Shown here one piece after another: positions 8,045-16,702 of a stretch of DNA of 64,000 nucleotides. Origin of the DNA: Agrilactobacillus yilanensis (GTDB lineage: Bacteria; Bacillota; Bacilli; Lactobacillales; Lactobacillaceae). How positions within the stretch are numbered: the first letter of the stretch is position 1; each line of letters starts with the position of its first letter. A program made the translations under genes and the position numbers. The notes under the pieces were generated by a model. It ran no database searches. It was not told the DNA's origin and was given only the letters and a program-made list of their open reading frames with translations. The stretch covers positions 62,001 through 126,000 of the forward strand of contig NZ_RHOY01000002.1 of assembly GCF_003946725.1 (NCBI RefSeq), given 5' to 3'.

Positions 8045-8881
8045 ATGACAAGTCATGCACAAATACTGCTGCAAGCGGAGCAAGCTTTTAGCAACTGGGT
8101 CCTTTTCTTCTTTGCCTATGCCTTTATTGGTTGGATTTGGGAAAGTTGCTATGTTTCGGTTAAGCAAAAGCATTGGATTAATTCGGGGTTTTTGATCGGG
8201 CCATTTATTCCAGTTTATGGTTTTAGTATTACGGCTGTATTAGCGATTGTACAGCCATTTGAACAAAATATTTGGGAATTATATTTGACTGGGGTTATTG
8301 TAATAACCGTTATTGAATTTATTACCAGTTGGGGTATGGAGAAATTATTTCATGCCCGTTGGTGGGATTATAGCAAAGTCCCCTTGAATATTAACGGTCG
8401 CGTTGCAATTCCGGTTTCATTATTTTGGGGTATTGGCGTGGTAGCCATTGTTAAACTTATTCATCCACTGGTCAGCGCTTGGGTCAGTCATATTTCCATC
8501 CGTTATGGCTTATTTGCCTCTATATTCTTTATCGCTGTAATCATGTTTGACTTAGGCTTCACCTTAGCCAACTTAACCGCATTTCGGCAGGCTACTGAAA
8601 AAATCGGTAAAAATATTGATGAGCGCAAAGAAAAATTACGTACAGACTTGGCTTCAGCCAATGCCCAATTGGAAGATTCCATTGCCTGGTTAAGATCATT
8701 TAGAGAGGACCAAGAAAGCGATCGGGCTTTACCAAAGATTAACTTTGTGCAACGCCGACTACTAAAGAGTTTTCCAACGCTACGGTTAAATGATACAAAA
8801 ACAAAGCCTAAAGATATTAATCAATTAGTCGAATTATTCCGACAACGGGAAAAAGACCGGAAAAATGATTTAAAAAAATAA
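8045..8881 (+). CDS. Putative ABC-transporter type IV (CmpB-like) membrane protein
   Basis: The 278-residue protein has about six membrane segments in residues 15-185 and a basic, coiled C-terminal tail (residues 190-278, rich in K/R/E). The segment FAYAFIGWIWESCYVSVKQKHWINSGFLIGPFIPVYG is the signature of the CmpB-like family (PF06541 as I recall), common in Firmicutes and of unknown function. The motif WGMEKLFHARWWDYSKVPLNINGRVAIPVSLFWG is also typical. GGGGGAAT precedes ATG 8045. It stands alone and nothing nearby fixes its role. Confidence 0.75.
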   Translation: MTSHAQILLQAEQAFSNWVLFFFAYAFIGWIWESCYVSVKQKHWINSGFLIGPFIPVYGFSITAVLAIVQPFEQNIWELYLTGVIVITVIEFITSWGMEKLFHARWWDYSKVPLNINGRVAIPVSLFWGIGVVAIVKLIHPLVSAWVSHISIRYGLFASIFFIAVIMFDLGFTLANLTAFRQATEKIGKNIDERKEKLRTDLASANAQLEDSIAWLRSFREDQESDRALPKINFVQRRLLKSFPTLRLNDTKTKPKDINQLVELFRQREKDRKNDLKK

Positions 8882-8955
8882 ATTCTAATTGTTTTATAAT
8901 AAGCGGTTTGATATTGTTAGTTTAACAACAATAATAACAAGGTTGGGTGATTATA

Positions 8956-9798
8956 ATGAAAGTTTTATGGGGCAATCAGATTGTCGATCGCGAAGATGTC
9001 CGAATTGACATTGAAGATCGAGGTTATCAGTTTGGCGACGGGATTTATGAGGCTTTAAGAATTTATAATGGTGAACCCTTTATGTTTGATGAGCACTATG
9101 CCCGTTTGGAACGTTCTGCAAAGAAAATAAAATTAATTCTACCGTTTACAAAACTCGCACTAAAAGCAAATTTATATCAATTAATCGCTGCCGAACAACT
9201 TACTGAAGGCGGTGCTTATTTGCAAGTCACTAGAGGTATGACTGGCCCTAGAGACCACAGTATTCCTAAGTCTACTGAAACAAAAGCCGTTTTGACCGCG
9301 AATTTATTTGAATATGATCGACCATTAGCCATGCAGAAAACAGGTTTAACCGGGTGCGTCGTTCCGGATCAACGGTGGTTACACTGCGATATTAAATCTC
9401 TAAGCTTGTTAGGCAATGTTTTGTCCTTGAATGCTGCTGAAGAACAAGGTTACCAAGATGCCCTATTAGTTCGGGATGGCTTCTTTACCGAAGCTTCAGC
9501 CTCTAATTTATGGTTTGTTTTTGGAGATACTTTTTACACTCATCCAGATGGTAATTTAGTGCTACCAGGTATCACTAAATTACATCTGCTTGATTTAATT
9601 CGGATGGCTGGATTAAAAGTTTCAGAGACACCTGTCCCCGTGGAAAAATTACAAGCAGCCGATGAAATCTTTGTATCCAATTCTATTTGGGAAGTTGTAC
9701 CAATTGTTAGTGTTGATGGCAAGCCAGTTGGTACTGGTAAATTAGGGCCTAAAACCAAATTGCTGCAGGAAAAATACATTGCTTCAACGAAAGCTTAA
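8956..9798 (+). CDS. dat: D-amino acid aminotransferase (D-alanine aminotransferase)
   Basis: This 280-residue fold-type IV PLP enzyme makes D-glutamate from D-alanine and 2-oxoglutarate for peptidoglycan. Family motifs are IEDRGYQFGDGIYEALRIYNG near the N-terminus, the PLP lysine K147 in CDIKSLSLLGNVL, EASASNLWFV and LPGITK. I take ATG 8956 (protein starting MKVLWGNQIV, as in known Dat proteins); an upstream in-frame GTG at 8947 would add three residues and sits too close to the AAGG site. A universal stress protein gene follows after 12 bases. Confidence 0.92.
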   Translation: MKVLWGNQIVDREDVRIDIEDRGYQFGDGIYEALRIYNGEPFMFDEHYARLERSAKKIKLILPFTKLALKANLYQLIAAEQLTEGGAYLQVTRGMTGPRDHSIPKSTETKAVLTANLFEYDRPLAMQKTGLTGCVVPDQRWLHCDIKSLSLLGNVLSLNAAEEQGYQDALLVRDGFFTEASASNLWFVFGDTFYTHPDGNLVLPGITKLHLLDLIRMAGLKVSETPVPVEKLQAADEIFVSNSIWEVVPIVSVDGKPVGTGKLGPKTKLLQEKYIASTKA

Positions 9799-9810
9799 GG
9801 AGAGATTTTT

Positions 9811-10245
9811 ATGGTTCAAAATTATCAAAATATTTTAGTAGCCACCGATGGCTCAGCGCAAGCCCAAGCAGCTTTTGATCAGGCAATGGCCTTGGCCCAA
9901 ACTTACAAAGCTAAATTATACGTGGTGCAAGTTGTTATTCCCCCCTACTTCACTTCCCGCTCAGAGACAGGGGGCGTTATCTTACGAGATATGATCAATG
10001 AAGCAAAGGCAAATTTAGCCCAGTTAGTTGATCAAGCTAAGGCAGATGGCTTTGCAAATATTGAAGCCATTCAAGCTGAAGGTAGCCCCCGAGATATCAT
10101 TTCAAAAAAACTGCCTGAAGAATTAAATATCGATTTGATTGTTTTGGGCGCCACCGGTCGGACAACCACTGAGAAACTCTTTTTAGGCTCTGTCTCTGAA
10201 TATGTTACCCGGCATGCTAAAGCCCAAATACTCATCGTCCGTTAG
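9811..10245 (+). CDS. Universal stress protein, UspA family
   Basis: The 144-residue single-domain Usp protein begins NILVATDGSAQAQAAFDQAM and ends with the ATP-binding pattern GATGRTTTEKLFLGSVSEYV (G-2x-G-9x-G-S). It is therefore of the nucleotide-binding class. It follows dat by 12 bases with an AAGGAGAG ribosome site, and a strong terminator follows, so the two genes may be cotranscribed. No specific stress can be inferred. Confidence 0.93.
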   Translation: MVQNYQNILVATDGSAQAQAAFDQAMALAQTYKAKLYVVQVVIPPYFTSRSETGGVILRDMINEAKANLAQLVDQAKADGFANIEAIQAEGSPRDIISKKLPEELNIDLIVLGATGRTTTEKLFLGSVSEYVTRHAKAQILIVR

Positions 10246-10267
10246 AAATCAACTTATTCTAAAGAAA

Positions 10268-10316
10268 AACCCAGTGACTAAAGTTGCGTGTTACCATCAA
10301 CTTTGATCACTGGGTT
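10268..10316. terminator. Bidirectional terminator
   Basis: Long arms AACCCAGTGA-TAAAGTTG / CAACTTTGATCACTGGGTT between convergent genes ending at 10245 (+) and 10319 (-). Confidence 0.85.
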
Positions 10317-10318
10317 AT

Positions 10319-11101
10319 TTATTTTTGCAGTCTTGCTAAAATATCTTTTTTAATCGTCACAAATTCATTATCATCACTAATGCCGGAAAGTTTATAGCCT
10401 ACGAAATAAGGTGACACAATAAACCGAGGCATGATTTTTGCTACAATTTGCTGGGCTTGATTAAAGTAAAAGAATAGATTGTAAGAATCACATCTGCCGT
10501 CAAAACAATCCTCCAAGACATACTGTACAGATTTCTGAATTAAATCGGCAAAAACAGGGATGGCTTCCGGGCGCTCCAGAGTCACATTCAACTCAATTGG
10601 CCCCATAATTGGTTTTTCTGACACATTTAATTTTGCACCGTCCGCCGACCAAATTGTCAATCCAGCTTCAATATTAGCTGTGCTTACTTCTTCATAAACA
10701 TCCATATGTTTAAAGCCGACAATTTGCATATGCGGATGGGATAAACTGCCACCGGATAACGGGCCATAGTTCTTATAAAGAACAACACTTTCATATTTAT
10801 GTGTCGCTAACACTTGTTGCCAAGCTTTTACAGCGAATTGGATAATTTCGCGATTCTCATTTTCTGTATAATTAGAAAAATCACCGTCATGTTTGGCAGA
10901 TTCAATAATCACCGTCTGCCAAGTATCTTCTAGCATCTGATACTTATTCATTAACCAAATAATATCACCAGACTGTTCCAAAATATTGGTCAATGAAGCC
11001 ACATCACAAAATGGACAGCTGGTGTCCTTATGAATAATATTCTCCGGTTTTTTCCGGGCAATTTCTGGTTTAAAAACTAATAAGTTCTCATGCTCCTGCA
11101 T
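10319..11101 (-). CDS. GalT/HIT-superfamily protein, DUF4931-like
   Basis: The 260-residue protein carries CPFCD near residue 30 (a Cys pair like the zinc site of galactose-1-phosphate uridylyltransferase) and GGSLSHPHMQIVGF near residue 125, the His-x-His-x-Gln nucleotidyl-transfer motif. It is shorter than GalT and resembles the DUF4931 family, whose substrate is not established. The start ATG 11101 has AGAAAGAGG upstream. It lies 130 bases downstream of the Old Yellow Enzyme gene on the same strand; a functional link is not evident. Confidence 0.75.
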   Translation of the reverse strand: MQEHENLLVFKPEIARKKPENIIHKDTSCPFCDVASLTNILEQSGDIIWLMNKYQMLEDTWQTVIIESAKHDGDFSNYTENENREIIQFAVKAWQQVLATHKYESVVLYKNYGPLSGGSLSHPHMQIVGFKHMDVYEEVSTANIEAGLTIWSADGAKLNVSEKPIMGPIELNVTLERPEAIPVFADLIQKSVQYVLEDCFDGRCDSYNLFFYFNQAQQIVAKIMPRFIVSPYFVGYKLSGISDDNEFVTIKKDILARLQK

Positions 11102-11232
11102 TAGAAGACGCCCTCTTTCTTAGTTGCATTGAAGGTCAACAGGTAGCTTTAATGGTGCAGAAGTACAGGTGGACCTTTATTAGTAATTATACCATTTGTG
11201 TCTAGGAGTATTTAAAAACTTTTTCAAATGCG

Positions 11233-12333
11233 TTATTTTGAATAAAACCCTTTTGCCATATAATTATAGAGTGGTGTTGATAACGATACCTGTTCAATCG
11301 CATCTTTAAATGGCGTTTGGACCATTTGCGCATCTTGATGCTGAGCCAATTTGACAGCCCAAGTTGGATCAACCATTAACTGCTGTCCCACGGCTACCAA
11401 TTCCGCATTTTCCAAAACAGCCGCCACGTCTGCACGGGTCCGGACACCGCCTACCCCCACTAACGGCAGTTCACCCGCCAAGGTTTCATGAAGATAAGCT
11501 AGAATTGATTTGTCTTGAAAATCAGTGCTTTCTGCTTGAGCCACCCGTTGATAAGACATTTCTGAAATTTGTACATAATCTAATGGTGTTTTGCCCAATT
11601 GTGTCAATAAATACTGGGTATCCGTTAACCGTAAACCTGGTGTCCAGAGTTCCTCGGGCACAAACCGATAACCGACAGAAAATGGCTTTTGCGCATATTT
11701 TTTTACGGTGGCAAAAACGGTTTTTACCACTTCATCAATAAAATGGTAGCGTTTCTCACGGCTGCCGCCCCAGTCATCTGTTCGTTGATTGGATTGGGGT
11801 GAAAAGAATTGCTGTAAAATGCCATTGCCCCCATGAATTTCTACCCCATCAAACCCCGCTGCAATCACCCGTCTGGTAGCGGCGCCAAAATCTGCGATTA
11901 AAGTTTCAATTTCGGTGGCACTTAATGCTCTTGGCACAGTAGCCCCAGCTTGTGGTTCGGCAATCTCACTAGGCCCCACTGGCTGTAAGCCCTTTAATGT
12001 TGTCAGATCTGCCCGCCGACCGGTATGAACGATCTGCACGATTGCTTTAGCCCCTTGGCTTTGAATTGCAGTAGCCAATTCATGAAGTCTTGGAATAAAA
12101 TCGTCTGAAAAAACACCCAATTCTCCTGGCCAGCCTTGTCCGATCGGCTGTACATTAGCCGCACCCGTCAAAACGGCGCCTAGACCTTGAGCCCGTTGTT
12201 GATAATAGGCAATCTCATCTTGAGTGACCGTCCCATCAAAAAAACTTTGCTTCGTCGTCATCGGGCTTAGCATCAACCGATTTTTAAGAGTAACACCTGA
12301 TTTTAATGTCAAGGGTTCATCGAATTTTGTCAT
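11233..12333 (-). CDS. NADH:flavin oxidoreductase, Old Yellow Enzyme family
   Basis: This 366-residue FMN TIM-barrel enzyme has LKNRLMLSPMTT, AIVQIVHTGRRA, GFDGVEIHGGNGILQQFFSPQSNQRTDDWGGS and the C-terminal phosphate-binding VGVGGVRTRADV. The family reduces activated C=C bonds (enones, nitro compounds). ATG 12333 has CTGGAGG upstream. It is not fused to the iron-sulfur/FAD extension of the 2,4-dienoyl-CoA reductase type, so it is a single-domain OYE. Confidence 0.9.
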   Translation of the reverse strand: MTKFDEPLTLKSGVTLKNRLMLSPMTTKQSFFDGTVTQDEIAYYQQRAQGLGAVLTGAANVQPIGQGWPGELGVFSDDFIPRLHELATAIQSQGAKAIVQIVHTGRRADLTTLKGLQPVGPSEIAEPQAGATVPRALSATEIETLIADFGAATRRVIAAGFDGVEIHGGNGILQQFFSPQSNQRTDDWGGSREKRYHFIDEVVKTVFATVKKYAQKPFSVGYRFVPEELWTPGLRLTDTQYLLTQLGKTPLDYVQISEMSYQRVAQAESTDFQDKSILAYLHETLAGELPLVGVGGVRTRADVAAVLENAELVAVGQQLMVDPTWAVKLAQHQDAQMVQTPFKDAIEQVSLSTPLYNYMAKGFYSK

Positions 12334-12717
12334 AATTATTAACCTCCAGTTCTTAGTAATATAAGTATACTGCTATTTCTTAAATATATATAATGTTTCT
12401 TATTTGGAATTTTATATTTTTTAATTCTTCCAGGCCTTATTTTTTATGACGGCAGTATTTTACGATTTGTGTAAAATTTTATATGAACGCCTGCCTAACA
12501 GATTAAAATTCGATTGCCCAAAAATCCCCTCGAAATCACACCGCCTAACTATTATTTGGCCAATAAAAAACCACTCAATTAAGTGGTTTTTTATTAGCTC
12601 GATTTATCATTAATTTGACAAATATTCTTTGAAATAAACTATTTTTTATCGTTATGTCTTCATTGTAGTCATTATTCAATAAATAGAATTTAATATGCTC
12701 AAATTTGTCTTTAGATT
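12334..12717. other. Intergenic region between OYE and the AbrB-like/DUF998 gene
   Basis: It holds the leader of the OYE gene on the right-hand side of its start and, at 12564-12592, a terminator for the gene at 12718-13920. I see no gene in the rest. Confidence 0.6.
12564..12592 (-). terminator. Terminator downstream of the AbrB-like/DUF998 gene
   Basis: AAAAAACCACT/AGTGGTTTTTT with a 6-base loop; symmetrical A and T runs would allow function on both strands. Confidence 0.8.
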
Positions 12718-13920
12718 CTATATTTTAGGTTTTGCCACTGTTTCATCTGGTGATGCCACCACTTGAATCGTGACTATATCGCCATCCGGGGTATCAATTA
12801 ACCGCTTAATCCGCTGAATCAACAACATAATCCAAGAAAAAGCTGCTACAAAGGCGCTTAACTCAAAAGCTGTTAAAGATAGATAACCAATGCCCTGAAA
12901 TAAGAAATCCAAGACTAATAAGCCGCCGCCTAAAATGTAAGAGATAATCAGAAAATCTTTAGTAACCTTGGGTAATAGCCAGCGGATACCAATAATTAAC
13001 ATGATGATCCAGTAAACTAGCGCCATTGAGATGTGATCATGAAGCCAGTGAAAACGCATATTATTAGGAAATAACCCCACTGCCCCCAGATCAATCGCCA
13101 CTAACATCAAAATAATTCTTAATGTTGTCAGCCGTCGACTATGGGGATATTGAACTTTCAAAGAAACAAATAGGTAATCGATCAATGCAAGCATGATAAA
13201 TGCTGATAAAATTAATGTGGCGTTAAACTGCCAACTATTGTAAGCCACCTTTGTGCCTAAATAACTTAAATTATGACGCCACCACATATCCGCCCCGTTA
13301 GTCACCATCGCAATTGCCACACCGGTCACAAACACCGCCACAAATAAACTGGTTAACGTATTGGCATTGATTGTTAAAGCCATCGACGCCATAAAATAAT
13401 CGATTAATAGGCTAAATGTAAAAAAGATTAACGTTGCTGTAAAAAGATCAAAGCGTGTCCCCATAAACATATGCTCTAATACCCAAAAACTACCCAGCAG
13501 CAATAATGCTAAAATAACTGCGAATGAAATCACAATAATTGGAAAACTGCGCCAATACACCCGAGGCACAAAATAATGGGTCATCTGATTACGATTTTGA
13601 ATATAAAAAATTGAAAAAATAATCGTCCCCGTAATAACGCCCAGTAAGATCACTAAACTGGCAATAGACTCACTGCCTGATAAGGGAATTTTACGTCTTT
13701 GATTCACTACAAAATAAAGGACAAATCCCAAAGTCGCTAAAGTTGTTAGAATTAACGTCCAAATAACCATCTTCTGCTGGAAAAAAGTTGTTTTTTCACC
13801 TTGAAGCTGCAATTGAACGCCATGTTCTCTAACCTTTAAATTTAACTGGTCGCCTGAGGACAGTTTAAATTTTTCGGCCATGGCTTTTGAAATGGTCACT
13901 TTATATGGCGCTTTTGCCAT
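12718..13920 (-). CDS. Membrane protein with N-terminal AbrB-like segment and DUF998-like transmembrane domain
   Basis: Residues 1-40 (YKVTISKAMAEKFKLSSGDQLNLKV) look like a SpoVT/AbrB swapped-hairpin fold, normally a DNA-binding or dimerising module. The remaining 360 residues hold about ten membrane segments, with LSYLGTKVAYNSWQFNATLILSA typical of DUF998. The function is unknown. It lies downstream of the NO reductase on the same strand but a terminator at 14026-14073 separates them. TTATAAAAGGAGGC precedes ATG 13920 on the coding strand. The pairing of a cytosolic AbrB-like head with DUF998 may be a membrane-tethered sensor, but this is inference. Confidence 0.65.
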   Translation of the reverse strand: MAKAPYKVTISKAMAEKFKLSSGDQLNLKVREHGVQLQLQGEKTTFFQQKMVIWTLILTTLATLGFVLYFVVNQRRKIPLSGSESIASLVILLGVITGTIIFSIFYIQNRNQMTHYFVPRVYWRSFPIIVISFAVILALLLLGSFWVLEHMFMGTRFDLFTATLIFFTFSLLIDYFMASMALTINANTLTSLFVAVFVTGVAIAMVTNGADMWWRHNLSYLGTKVAYNSWQFNATLILSAFIMLALIDYLFVSLKVQYPHSRRLTTLRIILMLVAIDLGAVGLFPNNMRFHWLHDHISMALVYWIIMLIIGIRWLLPKVTKDFLIISYILGGGLLVLDFLFQGIGYLSLTAFELSAFVAAFSWIMLLIQRIKRLIDTPDGDIVTIQVVASPDETVAKPKI

Positions 13921-14025
13921 TTTATTGCCTCCTTTTATAAAAATTAATGCTGCATTTATCCTATCAGCTTTTACTAAAATCGCAATCTTTTTTGTTTTAA
14001 ATTCAAATTTATTAATAATAATATA

Positions 14026-14073
14026 AAAACAGAGACCAGATCAAAAATTATTATTTTGATCTAATCTCTGTTT
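14026..14073 (-). terminator. Terminator downstream of the NO reductase
   Basis: Arms AAACAGAGA-AGATCAAAA / TTTTGATCT-ATCTCTGTTT, 50 bases past the stop of the reductase gene. Confidence 0.8.
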
Positions 14074-14122
14074 AATTATCTATCAGACCTATTACAACGC
14101 AAGGTCTAAGCCATGTACTTTA

Positions 14123-16462
14123 CTAATCTTGGTCCCATTGACCTTGTTCTTTAGCCATGCCATCATTGTCGGCTGGTTTAAGATTTCTAAAGATCTTAAA
14201 GACAACCATAACTAACAAGACAACACCGACGGTAAAGATGACGTCCGGAATACTACGCAAGCCCAGCAACGTTTTCACCACCGGTTCACGATAGAAGCTT
14301 AGCAGACGTGCATGCCAATAACCGTTTGTTAAGGCATCACTTAATTGTAAATACCCTACTGGCATTAACGTGATGAAGACCATCCCGGCTAAACCTACAT
14401 TTAAAGTCCAGCAAGCCCACTTAATCCATTTTTCCAATTTGGCCGTCCAAACGGCTTTTTTAGAAACATTTCTTAAGGTGTAGAGTAAAACCGCAATTGA
14501 GAACATGCCATAAACCCCGGCCATTGAACCGTGGGCATGGGCGGATGTCCATTGCGTCCCATGTTCAAAGTAGTTGATCGCTGGTGCATTGATTAAAAAG
14601 CCTAATGCGCCGGCGCCAATTGCGTTCCAAATCCCAGTTGAAGCTAAGAACATGAACGTACCTTTATAAGGAAATTCAACGCCACTTACTTTGTAAACTT
14701 TGTAATGCGTCCATGCTTCCCAAACCAATAAACAAAGTGGTACAACTTCTAGAGCGGAGAAACAAGCCCCTAGTGCTAGCCAAACGTTGTGATCGCCTTG
14801 CCAGAAGTAATGGTGGCCCATCCCAACAACCCCAGAACCTAATAACAGGATTAATTGGAAATATAAAGCTCGAATTGTAGATTGACTGGTTGTTAGTTTC
14901 ATATCTACCATTAACCAACCAATCAAAATTACGGCAAAGGATTCAAAAATACCTTCTACCCATAGATGGACAATCCACCAACGCCAATAATCCGCAAAAG
15001 TTACGTGAGAATCTGGCAAGATGAATAATGAAGCCATGTAAAAAGCAGGAATTGCGATAGCACCTAAGAATAATAGCGTCGTTAATTTCGTCCGATCCAC
15101 ACTAATATTCTTTTGTCCCCGCCGTTTGATGGCCGGAATAAAGCCCCGCATTAAGATGATAATCCATAAAATCATCGCTGCGATAAAGAGCCATTGCCAG
15201 AACTTACCCATTTCTAAGTATTCCCAGCCAAAGTGCCCAAACAGCCACCATCTCTCTTTAACAAAGCCTAAAATATCGCCCCATTCACCGAGCATACTGC
15301 CGCCAACAACGGCAATTAAGCCCCAGAATAAAATATCGACTAATAGACCTTGGCGTTTTGGTTCTTTTCCTCGGATTCGTGGTACAACATAAATCCCAGT
15401 GGCCAACCAAGCCGTCGCAACCCAAAAGATTACTAACTGCAAATGCCAAGTTTTTGCTAAATTAAATGGCCAAATATTCTGTAATGGAATACCGAAAAAT
15501 TCGTTCTCGACATAATAATGCGCTAACAATTCGCCTAAAAGCACTTGAATTAAGAACAATAAGACGACAACCAAAAAGAATTTTGCAGTCTTGCGCTGAC
15601 TGTTGGTAATCGGTCGATCTGGATTGATCATTGGCAGGTGATCTTTATCATAAGCCATGTCCATTTCCAAATGATACCGCCGCTGGAACCAAATAATAAC
15701 GCCGACCCCAGCAACTAAAACAGCCACCGAAATTGCTGTCCAAAGCATCGCTTCTGACGGCATTACATTGCCTGCATCTAAATCGTAAGGCCAGTTATTG
15801 GTATAAGTGAAATTACGATTTGGTCGATTCGTAGACGCTAACCAAGCCCCCCAGAAAATAAAGTTGGTCAACTGATCTACCTTATCCCCTTTGGCCATAT
15901 ACTGACCGGTACTTTGATCAATCATATTCTCTGGCAAGCCTGCTTGACGCGGATTATTCACAAATTCTTTACGGTAATATTTTTGTAAATAAGTTAAACC
16001 TGCCGTTTGTGCTGCTGTTAAAGTTAACGTATCCTTCTTTTCAGAATAACGATTAACTTTAATTTCATTTTTGACTTTCCCTTTGATCCCTTCTTTTTTC
16101 AGATCAGATAGATCTTGCCAAGACTGGTGGTAAAGGGTTTTAGCATAATAACGATGCATACCTTTTAAATAAATATGTAACGCTTCTGCTGTATAATCTG
16201 GGCCCAAATAAGAACCATTACCTAAATAAGAGCCATAATCTGTCAAACCATATTTCTCAAAAACAGCCTGCCCACTCAACAACGATTTATGTGTGACCAA
16301 GGTTTGCCCTTGGTTATCTACGATTTTAGCCGGCCGAGGCGCTTGGTTTTTAAAAATCAAAAGCCCACCAGCGATTAGAATAGAAAAAACAACGACGAGC
16401 GTTGTAATTAAAACCCGGGATAACCGTCGATACGGATTAACCGGTTCCATCATTTTCTTCAA
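14123..16462 (-). CDS. norZ: Quinol-dependent nitric oxide reductase (qNOR)
   Basis: The 779-residue one-subunit enzyme reduces NO to N2O with electrons from menaquinol/quinol. An N-terminal membrane anchor (20-37) and an extracytoplasmic cytochrome c-like fold without heme c motifs (about 50-235) precede the 12-helix NorB core. By spacing to NorB, H499, H550 and H551 bind FeB with E503 nearby, H642 binds heme b3, and H340 and H644 bind heme b. All are present, so it should be active if the cell can obtain heme and quinone. GGGGAG precedes the start on the coding strand. The promoter carries TATAAT (16492-16497) next to a 13-base repeat shared with the divergent regulator. Complete qNOR is known in only some lactobacilli. 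Confidence 0.93.
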   Translation of the reverse strand: MKKMMEPVNPYRRLSRVLITTLVVVFSILIAGGLLIFKNQAPRPAKIVDNQGQTLVTHKSLLSGQAVFEKYGLTDYGSYLGNGSYLGPDYTAEALHIYLKGMHRYYAKTLYHQSWQDLSDLKKEGIKGKVKNEIKVNRYSEKKDTLTLTAAQTAGLTYLQKYYRKEFVNNPRQAGLPENMIDQSTGQYMAKGDKVDQLTNFIFWGAWLASTNRPNRNFTYTNNWPYDLDAGNVMPSEAMLWTAISVAVLVAGVGVIIWFQRRYHLEMDMAYDKDHLPMINPDRPITNSQRKTAKFFLVVVLLFLIQVLLGELLAHYYVENEFFGIPLQNIWPFNLAKTWHLQLVIFWVATAWLATGIYVVPRIRGKEPKRQGLLVDILFWGLIAVVGGSMLGEWGDILGFVKERWWLFGHFGWEYLEMGKFWQWLFIAAMILWIIILMRGFIPAIKRRGQKNISVDRTKLTTLLFLGAIAIPAFYMASLFILPDSHVTFADYWRWWIVHLWVEGIFESFAVILIGWLMVDMKLTTSQSTIRALYFQLILLLGSGVVGMGHHYFWQGDHNVWLALGACFSALEVVPLCLLVWEAWTHYKVYKVSGVEFPYKGTFMFLASTGIWNAIGAGALGFLINAPAINYFEHGTQWTSAHAHGSMAGVYGMFSIAVLLYTLRNVSKKAVWTAKLEKWIKWACWTLNVGLAGMVFITLMPVGYLQLSDALTNGYWHARLLSFYREPVVKTLLGLRSIPDVIFTVGVVLLVMVVFKIFRNLKPADNDGMAKEQGQWDQD

Positions 16463-16474
16463 CTCCCCAAAACA

Positions 16475-16514
16475 AATATTTCGAACCTACCATTATACTA
16501 CCACAGAATATTCT
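16475..16514 (-). promoter_or_regulatory. norZ promoter with candidate operator
   Basis: On the minus strand TATAAT (16497-16492) is flanked downstream by the repeat AATATTTCGAACC (plus-strand 16475-16487, core TTCGAA) and upstream by the palindrome AGAATATTCT (16505-16514). The same 13-mer recurs exactly at 16643 before the Rgg-like gene. Confidence 0.55.
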
Positions 16515-16634
16515 TAAAATATATACAAATTATTTTTTAGGTCCTTTATTATATAAAAAAAGCTTTATATAAGCCTTTTCAATTTTAAAATAACCTTTTC
16601 TAAGCTTAAAGCTAAATTTATTTTAGTCGACAAA

Positions 16635-16669
16635 AGAATATTAATATTTCGAACCGATTATGCTAAAAT
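16635..16669 (+). promoter_or_regulatory. Promoter region of the Rgg-like gene with the shared repeat
   Basis: AGAATATT (16635-16642) is directly followed by AATATTTCGAACC (16643-16655) and then by -10-like TATGCT/TAAAAT (16659-16669). No convincing -35 is visible, suggesting activator dependence. Confidence 0.5.
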
Positions 16670-16702
16670 GATATTAAAGAGAATATATAAAGGAGTCGCA
16701 TT

